Under the pieces are notes generated by a model. That model did not search any database and had not been told where the DNA came from. It saw only the letters and a list, made by a program, of their open reading frames with translations. A DNA stretch of 64,000 nt, from the NCBI GenBank assembly GCA_030615625.1, contig JAUWYX010000005.1:1-64000 (forward strand), in the 5' to 3' direction. The position numbers were made by a program, and so were the translations under genes. Below, in pieces: positions 1-6,494 of the stretch (position 1 is the first letter of the stretch; every line of letters begins with the position of its first letter). This DNA comes from Dehalococcoidia bacterium (GTDB lineage Bacteria; Chloroflexota; Dehalococcoidia; GIF9; AB-539-J10).

Positions 1-57
1 TCCCTGGGATTGCTAATTCCGAGAACCTGGTACTAACCTCCTAGTACATACGAGGAC

Positions 58-87
58 TTGACAACTGCGTTATATATGTGCTAGTAT
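58..87 (+). promoter_or_regulatory. Sigma70-type promoter of a candidate small RNA
   Basis: A perfect -35 TTGACA lies at 58-63 and a -10 TAGTAT at 82-87, with an 18-bp spacer. The predicted start, about 7 bp downstream, coincides with position 95, the first base of the closing helix of the structured segment that follows. No ORF begins nearby. Confidence 0.5.
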
Positions 88-94
88 TAATATT

Positions 95-246
95 GTCCCG
101 AGTAGCCGAGCAGGGACCTGGCATAAGAGTTGGGTTTGGTGGAAGCTGAAAGGTGCAGGTAGTGGCCAGCACAAGGTAAGCTGAAGGCCAGGCCGAATGA
201 TGGCAGGTGAAGGAAGTGAGGTTACTCGGGGCGTCTTATTTTTTGC
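95..246 (+). ncRNA. Candidate structured small RNA, family unknown
   Basis: Bases 95-104 (GTCCCGAGTA) pair with 223-232 (TACTCGGGGC) in a 10-bp closing helix with one G-U wobble, enclosing about 118 nt. The interior is purine-rich and has further short complementary segments, for example GTGC/GCAC flanked by AGCT/AGCT. The closing helix is followed at 236-246 by a T-rich tract, as in an intrinsic terminator, and a promoter places the start at the 5' base of the helix. No ORF fits. I compared it by eye with SRP RNA, RNase P RNA, tmRNA, 6S RNA and common riboswitches and saw no convincing match. Whether it is transcribed is inference. Confidence 0.4.
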
Positions 247-321
247 TGGCTAAGCGTCCTTGTCGCAGTTTGAAATGACCCAATAAATAGGCTTGATACT
301 TGCGTGGATCTCAGCCTATTC

Positions 322-430
322 AAGTTTGACTCTTAACCAAAGTTCACCATATACGCCTTTGATTTCGTGGTATCCTGGGGACATAATACCTGATTTGTAG
401 TAGGCCTGATTGGTATGGCGTCCCTGGAAT
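322..430 (+). repeat. R1 palindromic repeat, copy 1, with extended 5' flank
   Basis: R1 proper is 372-430: a 19-nt left arm starting ATCCTGGGGACATAATACC, a ~21-nt loop containing GTAGTAGGCC, and a right arm ending GTCCCTGGAAT. Most arm mismatches are G-T/G-U pairs on this strand, so the plus-strand form folds better. The preceding 50 bp (322-371) are shared only with the copy at 7680-7788, giving a ~109-bp direct repeat with about five mismatches. The repeat ends 16 bp from the hicA stop codon. Confidence 0.9.
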
Positions 431-445
431 TGGGTGAGGGTTTAT

Positions 446-694
446 TCACCTAAACAGCTCTTTGACCAGTTTTTGACGCTCTATTTCAAGGTAAGTAGCA
501 ATCTCATTCACGATACTGCTCAGAGTGCCGACTCTGAGAAGGTTTGTGTCTGGGAATGGTGATGTGTGATGTTCAAAGCCTTTAGAGGTTGATGTGAGCC
601 GCACATGGCTACCGGTCTGGCGAGTTATCTTATAGCCGTACCTGCCCAGGAGGGCAGCGAGCTCCTCACCACCCATATCCCTGGGGAGCTTCAT
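446..694 (-). CDS. hicA: HicA-family mRNA interferase toxin
   Basis: The 82-residue protein has the HicA dsRBD-like layout: an N-terminal helix-strand segment (LAALLGRYGYKI), the family signature GSHVRL with the catalytic His at about residue 30, then a conserved central strand and C-terminal helix. HicA proteins cleave mRNA and are neutralised by HicB. It overlaps the upstream hicB by 4 bp (ATGA), which fixes the start and implies translational coupling. The order hicB then hicA in transcription is the reverse of the Escherichia coli arrangement but common elsewhere. It sits between R1 copies 1 and 2 as one gene unit. The family is recognised with good confidence; activity is inferred. Confidence 0.85.
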   Translation of the reverse strand: MKLPRDMGGEELAALLGRYGYKITRQTGSHVRLTSTSKGFEHHTSPFPDTNLLRVGTLSSIVNEIATYLEIERQKLVKELFR

Positions 695-900
695 ACGGCG
701 ATTACCTCGTCCTTTACCATGTGCAGGCGGATGAGCCGGGGCATCTCTTCGGCCTCAAAATGGCACTGCATGGCATCCTGCACCATCTTTTTCAGTTCTG
801 CAAAGGAATCGGCTTCGGTAAAGATGTTATGTCCGAGTGCCCTGGCGGTATAACCACCTTCCGGAGCTTCCTCTACCAGAAAGATTATCTCCTTTTCCAT
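691..900 (-). CDS. hicB: HicB-like antitoxin (short, DUF1902-type)
   Basis: The 69-residue protein has the partial RNase H-like HicB fold: an N-terminal strand, EGGYTARALGHNIFTEADS, then a helix with FAELKKMVQDAMQCHF. It lacks a separate ribbon-helix-helix or HTH DNA-binding domain, so it represents the short HicB form. Relatives are often mislabelled as a 2-oxoisovalerate dehydrogenase subunit. The start ATG at 900 follows the ribosome-binding sequence TAGGAGAGAG. It is the first gene of the two-gene toxin-antitoxin module and would bind HicA. No clear operator palindrome was seen in the upstream 100 bp. Confidence 0.85.
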   Translation of the reverse strand: MEKEIIFLVEEAPEGGYTARALGHNIFTEADSFAELKKMVQDAMQCHFEAEEMPRLIRLHMVKDEVIAV

Positions 901-1032
901 ATCTCTCTCCTAGGCGGGGCTCAGTTCCTTAACCCTGACCCTGCCGGTCATTAATAAGTGTAGCATAGTCTTGAACAGGATTTAAAGCGATAGATACCAG
1001 TTCGATAAGAATCAATCTATATCAGCGTTGGT

Positions 1033-1104
1033 ATTCTGGGGACATAATACCTGATTTGTAGCAGGCCTGATCCTTCACAAGGTGAAGGATGGTGTCCCTG
1101 GAAT
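1033..1104 (+). repeat. R1 palindromic repeat, copy 2, with a nested hairpin
   Basis: The left arm is canonical (ATTCTGGGGACATAATACC). The usual right-arm segment TTGGTAT is replaced by a small palindrome at about 1069-1090 (ATCCTTCAC, two bases, GGTGAAGGAT), and the arm then continues to CCCTGGAAT. The copy is therefore 72 bp instead of 59. It lies between the 5' end of hicB and the following small membrane gene. The rest of 901-1211 shows no gene. Confidence 0.85.
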
Positions 1105-1211
1105 TCTGTTATTACTAGATATGCTACAATTCTCTTAATTATGAAGCAAAATATCACGCATCGATACGTAATTGATATTTCTTGGTATCACCCGCGATGG
1201 AGGGAGGAGCT

Positions 1212-1484
1212 ATGAGCACCTTATTTTTTATATTGGCTCTTATAAGCGTTGCTTGGGGGATTGCAACTTCTATTATGATCACTTCGTTTCTGTCCAAGCG
1301 TGGCATTAAAATCAATTATCTATTATTCAGACTATTGATCTTTAAATATGTCCGACAATACCGAAAAATAACAATGGAGGAAACCGGGAAACCTGGGCCA
1401 TTGTTTTACTCGTTCATAACAGCATGGAATCTTGCCTTACTTTTTGCTATAGTCGGGATAATACTCAAAATCACTAATTTGTAG
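1212..1484 (+). CDS. Small two-helix membrane protein
   Basis: The start was placed at ATG 1212 because GGAGGGAGGAG lies just upstream; an in-frame ATG at 1182 lacks such a site. The 90-residue product has a hydrophobic N-terminal segment (residues 2-23), a basic cytoplasmic-looking centre (KYVRQYRKITMEETGKPG) and a second hydrophobic segment near the C-terminus. I recall similar small membrane proteins in other anaerobes without assigned function. The last residues TNL and the stop codon TAG are written by R1 copy 3, so the repeat defines the C-terminus. It is a single-gene unit between R1 copies 2 and 3. Confidence 0.65.
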   Translation: MSTLFFILALISVAWGIATSIMITSFLSKRGIKINYLLFRLLIFKYVRQYRKITMEETGKPGPLFYSFITAWNLALLFAIVGIILKITNL

Positions 1485-1514
1485 TAGGCCTGATTGGTAT
1501 GGTATCCCTGGAAT
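1453..1514 (+). repeat. R1 palindromic repeat, copy 3, left arm eroded and fused to a gene end
   Basis: The right half from TTTGTAGTAGGCC to CCCTGGAAT (about 1479-1514) is well preserved. The left arm is only faintly visible (GGGATAATACT at 1456-1466) and is part of the reading frame of the preceding membrane protein. The TAG in TTTGTAG is that gene's stop codon. Confidence 0.75.
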
Positions 1515-1525
1515 TGCACCACGTC

Positions 1526-1559
1526 TTGACTTTTTTTCTCATCGCTCATTATAATGAGC
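1526..1559 (+). promoter_or_regulatory. Promoter with palindromic operator of the MNT/HEPN operon
   Basis: TTGACT at 1526-1531 and TATAAT at 1550-1555 are 18 bp apart. A perfect 16-bp palindrome, GCTCATTATAATGAGC (1544-1559), covers the -10 box. The first gene of the operon carries an N-terminal winged helix, so autorepression through this palindrome is a reasonable inference. Confidence 0.6.
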
Positions 1560-1588
1560 ACATACTCAATATTTGGAGCAGATAACAT

Positions 1589-2155
1589 ATGCTACAGTCG
1601 CATTTAATCGCTACAGTCAACCAAAAAGTGCTAAGCCTGCTGGCAAAATTCTCAGACCAGGCATTCTATGAGCGAGAAGTAGCTCGTAAGCTTGGAATAT
1701 CTTACGGCTCAGCAAACCGGGCATTGAACGAGCTACATTCGACCGGAGCTGTCACACGCCGACGAGAGGGCAAAATGTATTTCTATTCTATTGATTCCTC
1801 TAATGCCGTCCTCACCGAGTTCAAGAAAATGGTAAATCTCATGCTAATTGAACCGTTAGTAGAGGAACTAAAGAAGATTTCAAGCCGCATAATATTATAC
1901 GGCAGTTGTGCTCTTGGGACAGATAATTCGGAGAGTGATATGGATTTATTCGTTGTATCGAACAGCAAGGAAGACGTGTCAAATGCTATCAGTGGTTTTA
2001 CATTCCCGAGAGGATTTGAGAATATCCATATTCAGTCAGTGATTAGAACGCCTGTCGAGCTATTGGAGGGAGGGGAGTCAGAGCGGACTTTCATGGAAGA
2101 AGTTGAACGTGGCATAGTACTATGGGAAAAGGTTGTCAGTGAATCAAGATTTTAA
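1589..2155 (+). CDS. Winged-helix / minimal nucleotidyltransferase (MNT) fusion, antitoxin-like
   Basis: The 188-residue protein joins an N-terminal winged-helix DNA-binding domain (about 1-75, including FYEREVARKLGISYGSANRALNEL) to a minimal nucleotidyltransferase domain (about 85-185). The catalytic signature is clear: LYGSCALGTDNSESDMDLF, that is GS...DxD. MNT proteins paired with HEPN toxins act as antitoxins, in the best studied case by AMPylating the HEPN protein. The fused winged helix suggests it also regulates its own operon through the palindrome at 1544-1559. ATG 1589 follows GGAGCAGATAACAT. The next gene overlaps its 3' end. Family assignment is firm; the antitoxin role is by analogy. 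Confidence 0.85.
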   Translation: MLQSHLIATVNQKVLSLLAKFSDQAFYEREVARKLGISYGSANRALNELHSTGAVTRRREGKMYFYSIDSSNAVLTEFKKMVNLMLIEPLVEELKKISSRIILYGSCALGTDNSESDMDLFVVSNSKEDVSNAISGFTFPRGFENIHIQSVIRTPVELLEGGESERTFMEEVERGIVLWEKVVSESRF

Positions 2156-2573
2156 GCAGTGTCTGGAAAGCAAGAAGATTGTTTCCTTCGCCAGAGGCAA
2201 GAGACTAGTTAAGAAGGAGCTTTCAGTCGCCAGAAGTGACTTGTCAGATGCAAAAGCCGGTTATGAAAATGAGCGTTACAAATGGTCAACTATTCAGGGC
2301 TATTACGCGATGTTTCATGCTGCCAGAGCGCTTGTCTACTCCCAGGGCTACCGTGAAAAGAGCCACTACTGCCTGGCTGTAGCTTTGAGGGCGCTATTTG
2401 TGGACGAAAGTAAAATGGACGCTCAGTTAGTTCGGGACTTCCTCAATGCCATGAACCTTCGGGAAGCTGCCGATTATGAGGCTGAATTTTCTCAATCTGG
2501 AGCGAAAGCGGTTATTGCTTCAGCGGAGCAGTTCATTGAAGAGGCAGCTGCTATTTTAGATATCAGTGAGTAG
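2133..2573 (+). CDS. HEPN-domain protein, toxin partner of MNT
   Basis: The product (about 146 residues) is an all-helical HEPN protein. The core YYAMFHAARALVYSQGYREKS then H matches HEPN proteins of the PF05168 type, with an R-x(n)-H arrangement usually linked to RNase activity. The reading frame opens with TTG (2133) or more plausibly GTG (2139), the latter 6 bp after GGAAAAGG, and overlaps the MNT gene by 17-23 bp, so the two are coupled. Together they form a type VII-like toxin-antitoxin unit between R1 copies 3 and 4. A C-terminal helix (SAEQFIEEAAAIL) closes the fold. Confidence 0.8.
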   Translation: MSVNQDFKQCLESKKIVSFARGKRLVKKELSVARSDLSDAKAGYENERYKWSTIQGYYAMFHAARALVYSQGYREKSHYCLAVALRALFVDESKMDAQLVRDFLNAMNLREAADYEAEFSQSGAKAVIASAEQFIEEAAAILDISE

Positions 2574-2602
2574 TTTGTATGCCCCAAGAAGAAATAGGTG
2601 GT

Positions 2603-2661
2603 ATTCTGGGGAAATAATACCTACTTTGTAGTAGGCCTAATTGGTATAGTGTCCCTGGAAT
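2603..2661 (+). repeat. R1 palindromic repeat, copy 4
   Basis: This is a full 59-bp copy (ATTCTGGGGAAATAATACC ... GTCCCTGGAAT) between the convergent 3' ends of the HEPN gene and the cyclophilin gene, 30 bp and 14 bp from their stops. Confidence 0.9.
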
Positions 2662-2674
2662 TCGGAATTGTCGG

Positions 2675-3325
2675 CTATTTCTCCTCTATGGTTATTCGTA
2701 TCATGACATCACCCTGCTCAATTCTTTCCAGCACATCCATTCCCTCTGCTAGCTGACCAAATACCGAGTGGTCCCCATTGAGGTGGTGCTGAGGGGTATA
2801 GGTAATGAAAAACTGGGAGCCATTGGTATTGGGGCCGGAATTAGCCATTGACAGAGCACCGGCAACATGGGTATGCTCGGTGATTTCATCATCAAATCGA
2901 TAGCCAGGACCACCGGTCCCGTCGCCAATAGGGCATCCACCCTGAACCACGAAGCCAGGTACAACGCGGTGAAATGTAAGGCCATCATAGAACCCATCGC
3001 GCGCGAGGAATACAAAGTTGTTGACTGTCATTGGAACATCACTGGCAAACAGCTCCAGCACCAGATTTCCCTTTTCCGTTTCAATGGTAGCAGTGTATTG
3101 TTTGCTCGTGTCGATTGTCATTGATGGCGGTGCTGAGTAGGTTTTCGGCTTTTCAGGGATTGTGGCTATTACTACTATGAGGACGACGGCAATAACCACA
3201 CCTAACCCGATTAGCAACTTCTTTTTTGTCGACCCCATCCTCGTTTGTCTTGCTTTCGGTTTTCTGCGTCGAATCGAGTGCTGGCCGGTATCTTTTCGTG
3301 ACATCCTTCTGGACCCTCCTGACAT
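2675..3325 (-). CDS. Membrane-anchored cyclophilin-type peptidyl-prolyl isomerase
   Basis: The frame is open from 3454, but its first 43 codons run through R1 copy 5, so the start was placed at ATG 3325 (GGAAGG upstream); ATG 3304 with GGAGG is an alternative. The product (about 216 residues) has a basic N-terminal tail, one transmembrane helix ([18 protein letters not shown]) and an extracytoplasmic cyclophilin domain. Cyclophilin motifs are clear: [61 protein letters not shown] and NGDHSVFGQ. It would catalyse prolyl cis-trans isomerisation outside the membrane. It is transcribed toward the HEPN gene and forms a single-gene unit between R1 copies 4 and 5. Confidence 0.9.
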   Translation of the reverse strand: MSGGSRRMSRKDTGQHSIRRRKPKARQTRMGSTKKKLLIGLGVVIAVVLIVVIATIPEKPKTYSAPPSMTIDTSKQYTATIETEKGNLVLELFASDVPMTVNNFVFLARDGFYDGLTFHRVVPGFVVQGGCPIGDGTGGPGYRFDDEITEHTHVAGALSMANSGPNTNGSQFFITYTPQHHLNGDHSVFGQLAEGMDVLERIEQGDVMIRITIEEK

Positions 3326-3380
3326 GGCTTTTCCTTCCCTTTCAATATACCATAAGCCAACTAGTGGGTGCAGTCCAATT

Positions 3381-3439
3381 ATTCTGGGGAAATAATACCT
3401 AGTTTGTAGTAGGCCTAATTGGTATGGTGTCCCTGGAAT
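3381..3439 (+). repeat. R1 palindromic repeat, copy 5
   Basis: This is a full 59-bp copy (ATTCTGGGGAAATAATACC ... GTCCCTGGAAT) in the divergent spacer between the cyclophilin start and the next plus-strand gene. It lies inside the spurious upstream extension of the cyclophilin reading frame. Confidence 0.9.
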
Positions 3440-3507
3440 TCTACGCTTGAGCATGAAGATAAAAAGTGCTAATATATATCATTAGTTAACTGGAGGAGGG
3501 AAAGCGA

Positions 3508-4131
3508 ATGATTGGAATGCCAGAAAAGAAATTCCAAAGCTATGCCTATATGTCCGGGGCTTTAACAGGATTGACTCCTGACCAGGCAGAGTACGCTACT
3601 GAACTATATGACCGGGCAGAGAAAGTTTGCAAGCAGTTGGGTATCGATTGTTATCTACCTGGTAAGTCAGCTACCACCCCTTCCAGAGGAATTCCTCATC
3701 GGAAGGTATGGAAGATCGACTATGAGAAAGTTGTTAACTCGTCTCTTTTGATTGGTTATGTTGGACTACCTTCGATCGGAGTCGGCTGTGAGATAGAAAT
3801 GGCAAGGACAGCGAATGTGCCAATAGTGCTACTTTGTGAAGAGGATCGCCAAGATGGGGTATCGCGGCTAGTGTTGGGTAATCCTAAAGTTGTAGACATT
3901 GTACCATTTAATGGCCTTGATGAGATGGAGGAAAAACTTCGCCTGGCTCTAGCAGATGTAATCAGTGAAATTAACTTGGACCAGGCTGCCCTCGAGGAGT
4001 CTTGGCCATATGCTGAAGTCAAGGGAATGAGGTCCACCTTGGTTTCAGCGAGAAATCGCAAAACACCCATCTCAACAGAAGAGTGGAAAGAAATATACCG
4101 CGAACAGAAACTTAAGCCTCGTCTCTTGTAG
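3508..4131 (+). CDS. Nucleoside 2-deoxyribosyltransferase-like protein
   Basis: The 207-residue protein carries the hallmarks of the deoxyribosyltransferase-like Rossmann fold: an N-terminal strand-loop YMSGALTG (residues 14-21), KIDYEKVVNSSLLIGYV, and GVGCEIEMA with a candidate catalytic Glu at about 95. True family members transfer deoxyribose between bases; relatives of this fold in conflict systems cleave nucleotides or NAD-like molecules. The C-terminal ~50 residues are not recognised. ATG 3508 is preceded by GGAGGAGGGAAAGCG. It is followed after 29 bp by an ImmA/IrrE peptidase gene in the same R1-bounded unit. Substrate is unknown. Confidence 0.65.
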   Translation: MIGMPEKKFQSYAYMSGALTGLTPDQAEYATELYDRAEKVCKQLGIDCYLPGKSATTPSRGIPHRKVWKIDYEKVVNSSLLIGYVGLPSIGVGCEIEMARTANVPIVLLCEEDRQDGVSRLVLGNPKVVDIVPFNGLDEMEEKLRLALADVISEINLDQAALEESWPYAEVKGMRSTLVSARNRKTPISTEEWKEIYREQKLKPRLL

Positions 4132-4160
4132 ACTTTAACATTGATGTCAAGGATTGATAA

Positions 4161-5012
4161 GTGGCCTATTTCGATGTTCACACTCAAGAATCCCTAATAA
4201 GAAAATGGGCTCGTCAACTCAGAGCTGTTGTCGCAAGTGATCGTAGCCAAGTTCCCATAGCGTCGCTAGCGCAAGCTAGGGGCATAAGTCGTATTATTGA
4301 AATCCCTCTTCATTCTGATGGGCTTCTGGCACGTGACGGAAACGAGTTAGTTATATATCTCAATAAGCAACTGGGAGTAAGTCGTCAACGATTTACTTGT
4401 GCACATGAAATAGGCCACACTTATTTGGGAAACCCCTTGCTGAATGATTCGAGTACAAAAGGCGAAGTCGGTAAGGACAAGGGCTGCTATGTGGAATTCA
4501 CCCAGCAGAACAGCATCGATGAATATTTATGTGACATATTTGCAGTCGAACTTCTCATGCCAAGAGAAGCTGTAGAGTCACTGCTTAACCAATATGGAGC
4601 GTCCATTAGGTGTGTACAACGTATCTCGTCAATCTTTGGCGTCTCTCTCTCTGCAGCCGCTTGGCGTATGGCTGAACTAGATCGTGAGAATTTGGGCGTT
4701 ATTTGGTTCAAGAAGATGGGAAAGCCTAATTGTCCTGAGGACGTAAGACTGAGAGTTCACTGGGGTGTATTTCCACACCAACAACGGACCTATTTGCCGC
4801 GCTACGACTCAGCCAAGGCAGACTCCTTGGTTGTCAAATCCTTCCTATCAGGCCAAGTAGTTGAGGGGCCAGAGAAGATGGACATTGGTAGTGTTCGAGG
4901 CCTTAAACATCTTGTTTGTAAACGCTTCTACAATACAGTATTGTGCCTAGTGTTTGACAATGTACCAGCGTCACGCGTAACTGACTCCCACCTTAAGACT
5001 CTCCCTATTTAG
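4161..5012 (+). CDS. ImmA/IrrE-family zinc metallopeptidase
   Basis: The 283-residue protein has the zinc motif FTCAHEIGHTYLG (HExxH at about 82-86) followed by DEYLCDIFAVELLMP, the usual third-ligand helix of ImmA/IrrE (COG2856) peptidases. Members cleave phage or stress repressors, or serve as antitoxin-side domains. No N-terminal Xre helix-turn-helix is present; residues 1-45 are unassigned and the C-terminal 90 residues form a separate unassigned domain. The start is GTG 4161 after AAGGATTGATAA. It is likely co-transcribed with the deoxyribosyltransferase-like gene, so a repressor- or effector-controlled defence role is possible but inferred. Confidence 0.85.
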   Translation: MAYFDVHTQESLIRKWARQLRAVVASDRSQVPIASLAQARGISRIIEIPLHSDGLLARDGNELVIYLNKQLGVSRQRFTCAHEIGHTYLGNPLLNDSSTKGEVGKDKGCYVEFTQQNSIDEYLCDIFAVELLMPREAVESLLNQYGASIRCVQRISSIFGVSLSAAAWRMAELDRENLGVIWFKKMGKPNCPEDVRLRVHWGVFPHQQRTYLPRYDSAKADSLVVKSFLSGQVVEGPEKMDIGSVRGLKHLVCKRFYNTVLCLVFDNVPASRVTDSHLKTLPI

Positions 5013-5060
5013 TAGAGGTATTTTTCAGCTATGAAGGGAAGGATCCCGAGTGGAGCTTTC

Positions 5061-5089
5061 AAAGTCGAAAAGAGAGCCGACTTTTCCCC
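5061..5089 (+). terminator. Weak hairpin terminator after the ImmA gene
   Basis: AAAGTCG (5061-5067) pairs with CGACTTT (5078-5084), leaving a short T run of TTTT before CCCC. It is 50 bp after the stop codon. The T tract is short, so termination is uncertain. Confidence 0.35.
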
Positions 5090-5122
5090 TCGTGTTTGTA
5101 TATTGCACATCAGTTTCTAGGT

Positions 5123-5182
5123 ACTCTGGAGGACATAATACCTGATTTGTAGTAGGCCTAATTGATATGGTGTCCCTGGAAT
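5123..5182 (+). repeat. R1 palindromic repeat, copy 6
   Basis: This slightly diverged copy (ACTCTGGAGGACATAATACC ... TGATATGGTGTCCCTGGAAT) sits in the 346-bp gap between the ImmA and HAD genes. The remaining gap (5183-5358) includes GCATCTAACTGG-AAG-CGAAGT, a motif seen again near 13913; no gene is visible. Confidence 0.9.
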
Positions 5183-5358
5183 TCGGAACGCATCTAACTG
5201 GCCAAGGCGAAGTGAATATTCAGCCAGAAGGTTGACTATACGCCTGCGACGGGATTCTATTGTCAGGAAAGTTAGGCCTCATATTCGTCTGCCTCTGACT
5301 TAAACTTGGTGACTTGCCGTGCTAAGGTCACTACAGTATAATAACCGAAGGTGACACG

Positions 5359-6084
5359 ATGTATCCGAAGCTAATCTTTATGGATCTTGAGGGAACGCTC
5401 CTCCAAAAGACAATCCACCTTGACGACGGGAAGGTCGCCCCTAGTGCATGGACATTGCTTGCAGAACATCTCGGGCCAGACTGTCTCAAAGAAGAGCAGG
5501 CAACAAAGGATCGATGGCTACAAGGTGGGTACAGGAGCTACATTGACTGGATGCGGGACACAATTAAGATTCACCAACGGTACGGGCTAACACTGGACGT
5601 CTTCCAAGAGGTAATAGACTCAGTCCAAGAAATGCTTGGTGCACGGGATACGGTTCGCTCGTTCCATGAGCATGGTGCTATTACTGCTATTATCTCTGGT
5701 GGCTTTAAGGCACTAGCAGATCGGGTGCAACGAAGCTTTCAGATTCAACATGCTCTCTCCGCTTGCGAGTATTTTTTTCACCCGAAGACTGGCCGACTAG
5801 AACATTGGAATCTTTTACCGTCAGACTACGGGGGCAAGGTCCATTTCATTAGAGCTCTTAGGAGCGAATATGGAATCGCGAAAAAAGAGTGCGTCTTTAT
5901 CGGAGATGCACAAAATGATGTTCATGTGGTTAAGGAGGTAGGGTTGTCTATCGCCTTTAATGCACAGCCAGCACTACGGGACGTTTGCACCATCATGGTC
6001 GATCAAGAGCCGGGAAACGAGGATTTCACTGAGGTGGCAGCATACGTTGAATATCTTGAAGGAAAGAGTGGGAAAAGATGCTAA
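5359..6084 (+). CDS. HAD-superfamily phosphatase (phosphoserine phosphatase-like)
   Basis: The 241-residue protein has all HAD motifs: nucleophile motif I LIFMDLEGTLL (Asp at about 9, with Glu at +2 as in SerB-like enzymes), motif II ITAIISGGFKAL, and motif IV FIGDAQNDVHVV. The cap is helical and C1-type. Substrates of such proteins include phosphoserine and nucleotide or sugar phosphates. ATG 5359 follows GAAGGTGACACG. It overlaps the downstream cytidine deaminase gene by 7 bp, making the first cistron of a three-gene operon. A nucleotide substrate would fit the neighbours, but this is inference. Confidence 0.8.
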   Translation: MYPKLIFMDLEGTLLQKTIHLDDGKVAPSAWTLLAEHLGPDCLKEEQATKDRWLQGGYRSYIDWMRDTIKIHQRYGLTLDVFQEVIDSVQEMLGARDTVRSFHEHGAITAIISGGFKALADRVQRSFQIQHALSACEYFFHPKTGRLEHWNLLPSDYGGKVHFIRALRSEYGIAKKECVFIGDAQNDVHVVKEVGLSIAFNAQPALRDVCTIMVDQEPGNEDFTEVAAYVEYLEGKSGKRC

Positions 6085-6488
6085 GTGAAGATCTGAAGAA
6101 CAGGCTTTTATTGGCCGCCAGTAAGGCTCGGGAGCAGGCATATGCTCCTTACTCAAGCGGCTTCAAGGTAGGTGCGGCTGTGCTGACGGAGGAAGGAGAG
6201 ATATTTTCAGGTTGCAACATCGAAAACGCATCGCTTGGAGCTACAATGTGTGCTGAACGCGTGGCCATTTTCGAAGCTGTCAGCAAAGGGCATCGCAAGA
6301 TCCAAGCTGTAGCCATAGTTGCCGAGTCGCCAAACCCGGTCCCGCCGTGCGGGATGTGCCTGCAGGTAATGAGCGAGTTTGGCCAAGACATCGGCATTAT
6401 TCTGGCGAATACAGAAGGTGATATAGAACTATATAATATAGAAGAGCTTCTACCAAAGAGCTTTAAATTTCAACATTTAGATGAGTAA
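6078..6488 (+). CDS. cdd: Cytidine deaminase
   Basis: The 136-residue length matches the homotetrameric class. Visible motifs are YAPYSSGFKVGAAV, the substrate Asn/Glu segment SGCNIENAS, the catalytic TMCAERVAI (Cys at about 58, Glu at about 60) and PCGMC with the other two zinc cysteines (about 91 and 94). It converts cytidine or deoxycytidine to uridine or deoxyuridine. It overlaps the HAD gene by 7 bp and is followed after 6 bp by a membrane GAF-like gene. In an accessory setting beside a phosphatase and a sensor-like membrane protein it may act in nucleotide manipulation instead of salvage; the sequence itself looks like an ordinary, intact deaminase. Confidence 0.9.
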   Translation: MLSEDLKNRLLLAASKAREQAYAPYSSGFKVGAAVLTEEGEIFSGCNIENASLGATMCAERVAIFEAVSKGHRKIQAVAIVAESPNPVPPCGMCLQVMSEFGQDIGIILANTEGDIELYNIEELLPKSFKFQHLDE

Positions 6489-6494
6489 ATAACC

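Noticed and set aside
95-246. SRP RNA, RNase P RNA, tmRNA, 6S or known riboswitch
   Set aside because: Conserved cores (for example the SRP GGAAG-AGCAG loop or cobalamin and SAM boxes) were not found; it is left as an unassigned ncRNA.
605-954. Plus-strand ORFs at 605-853 and 721-954
   Set aside because: They are shadows of hicA/hicB on the minus strand without ribosome-binding sites or family motifs.
3326-3454. Cyclophilin N-terminal extension to 3454
   Set aside because: The extra 43 codons translate an R1 copy and lack a ribosome-binding site; a normal start exists at 3325.
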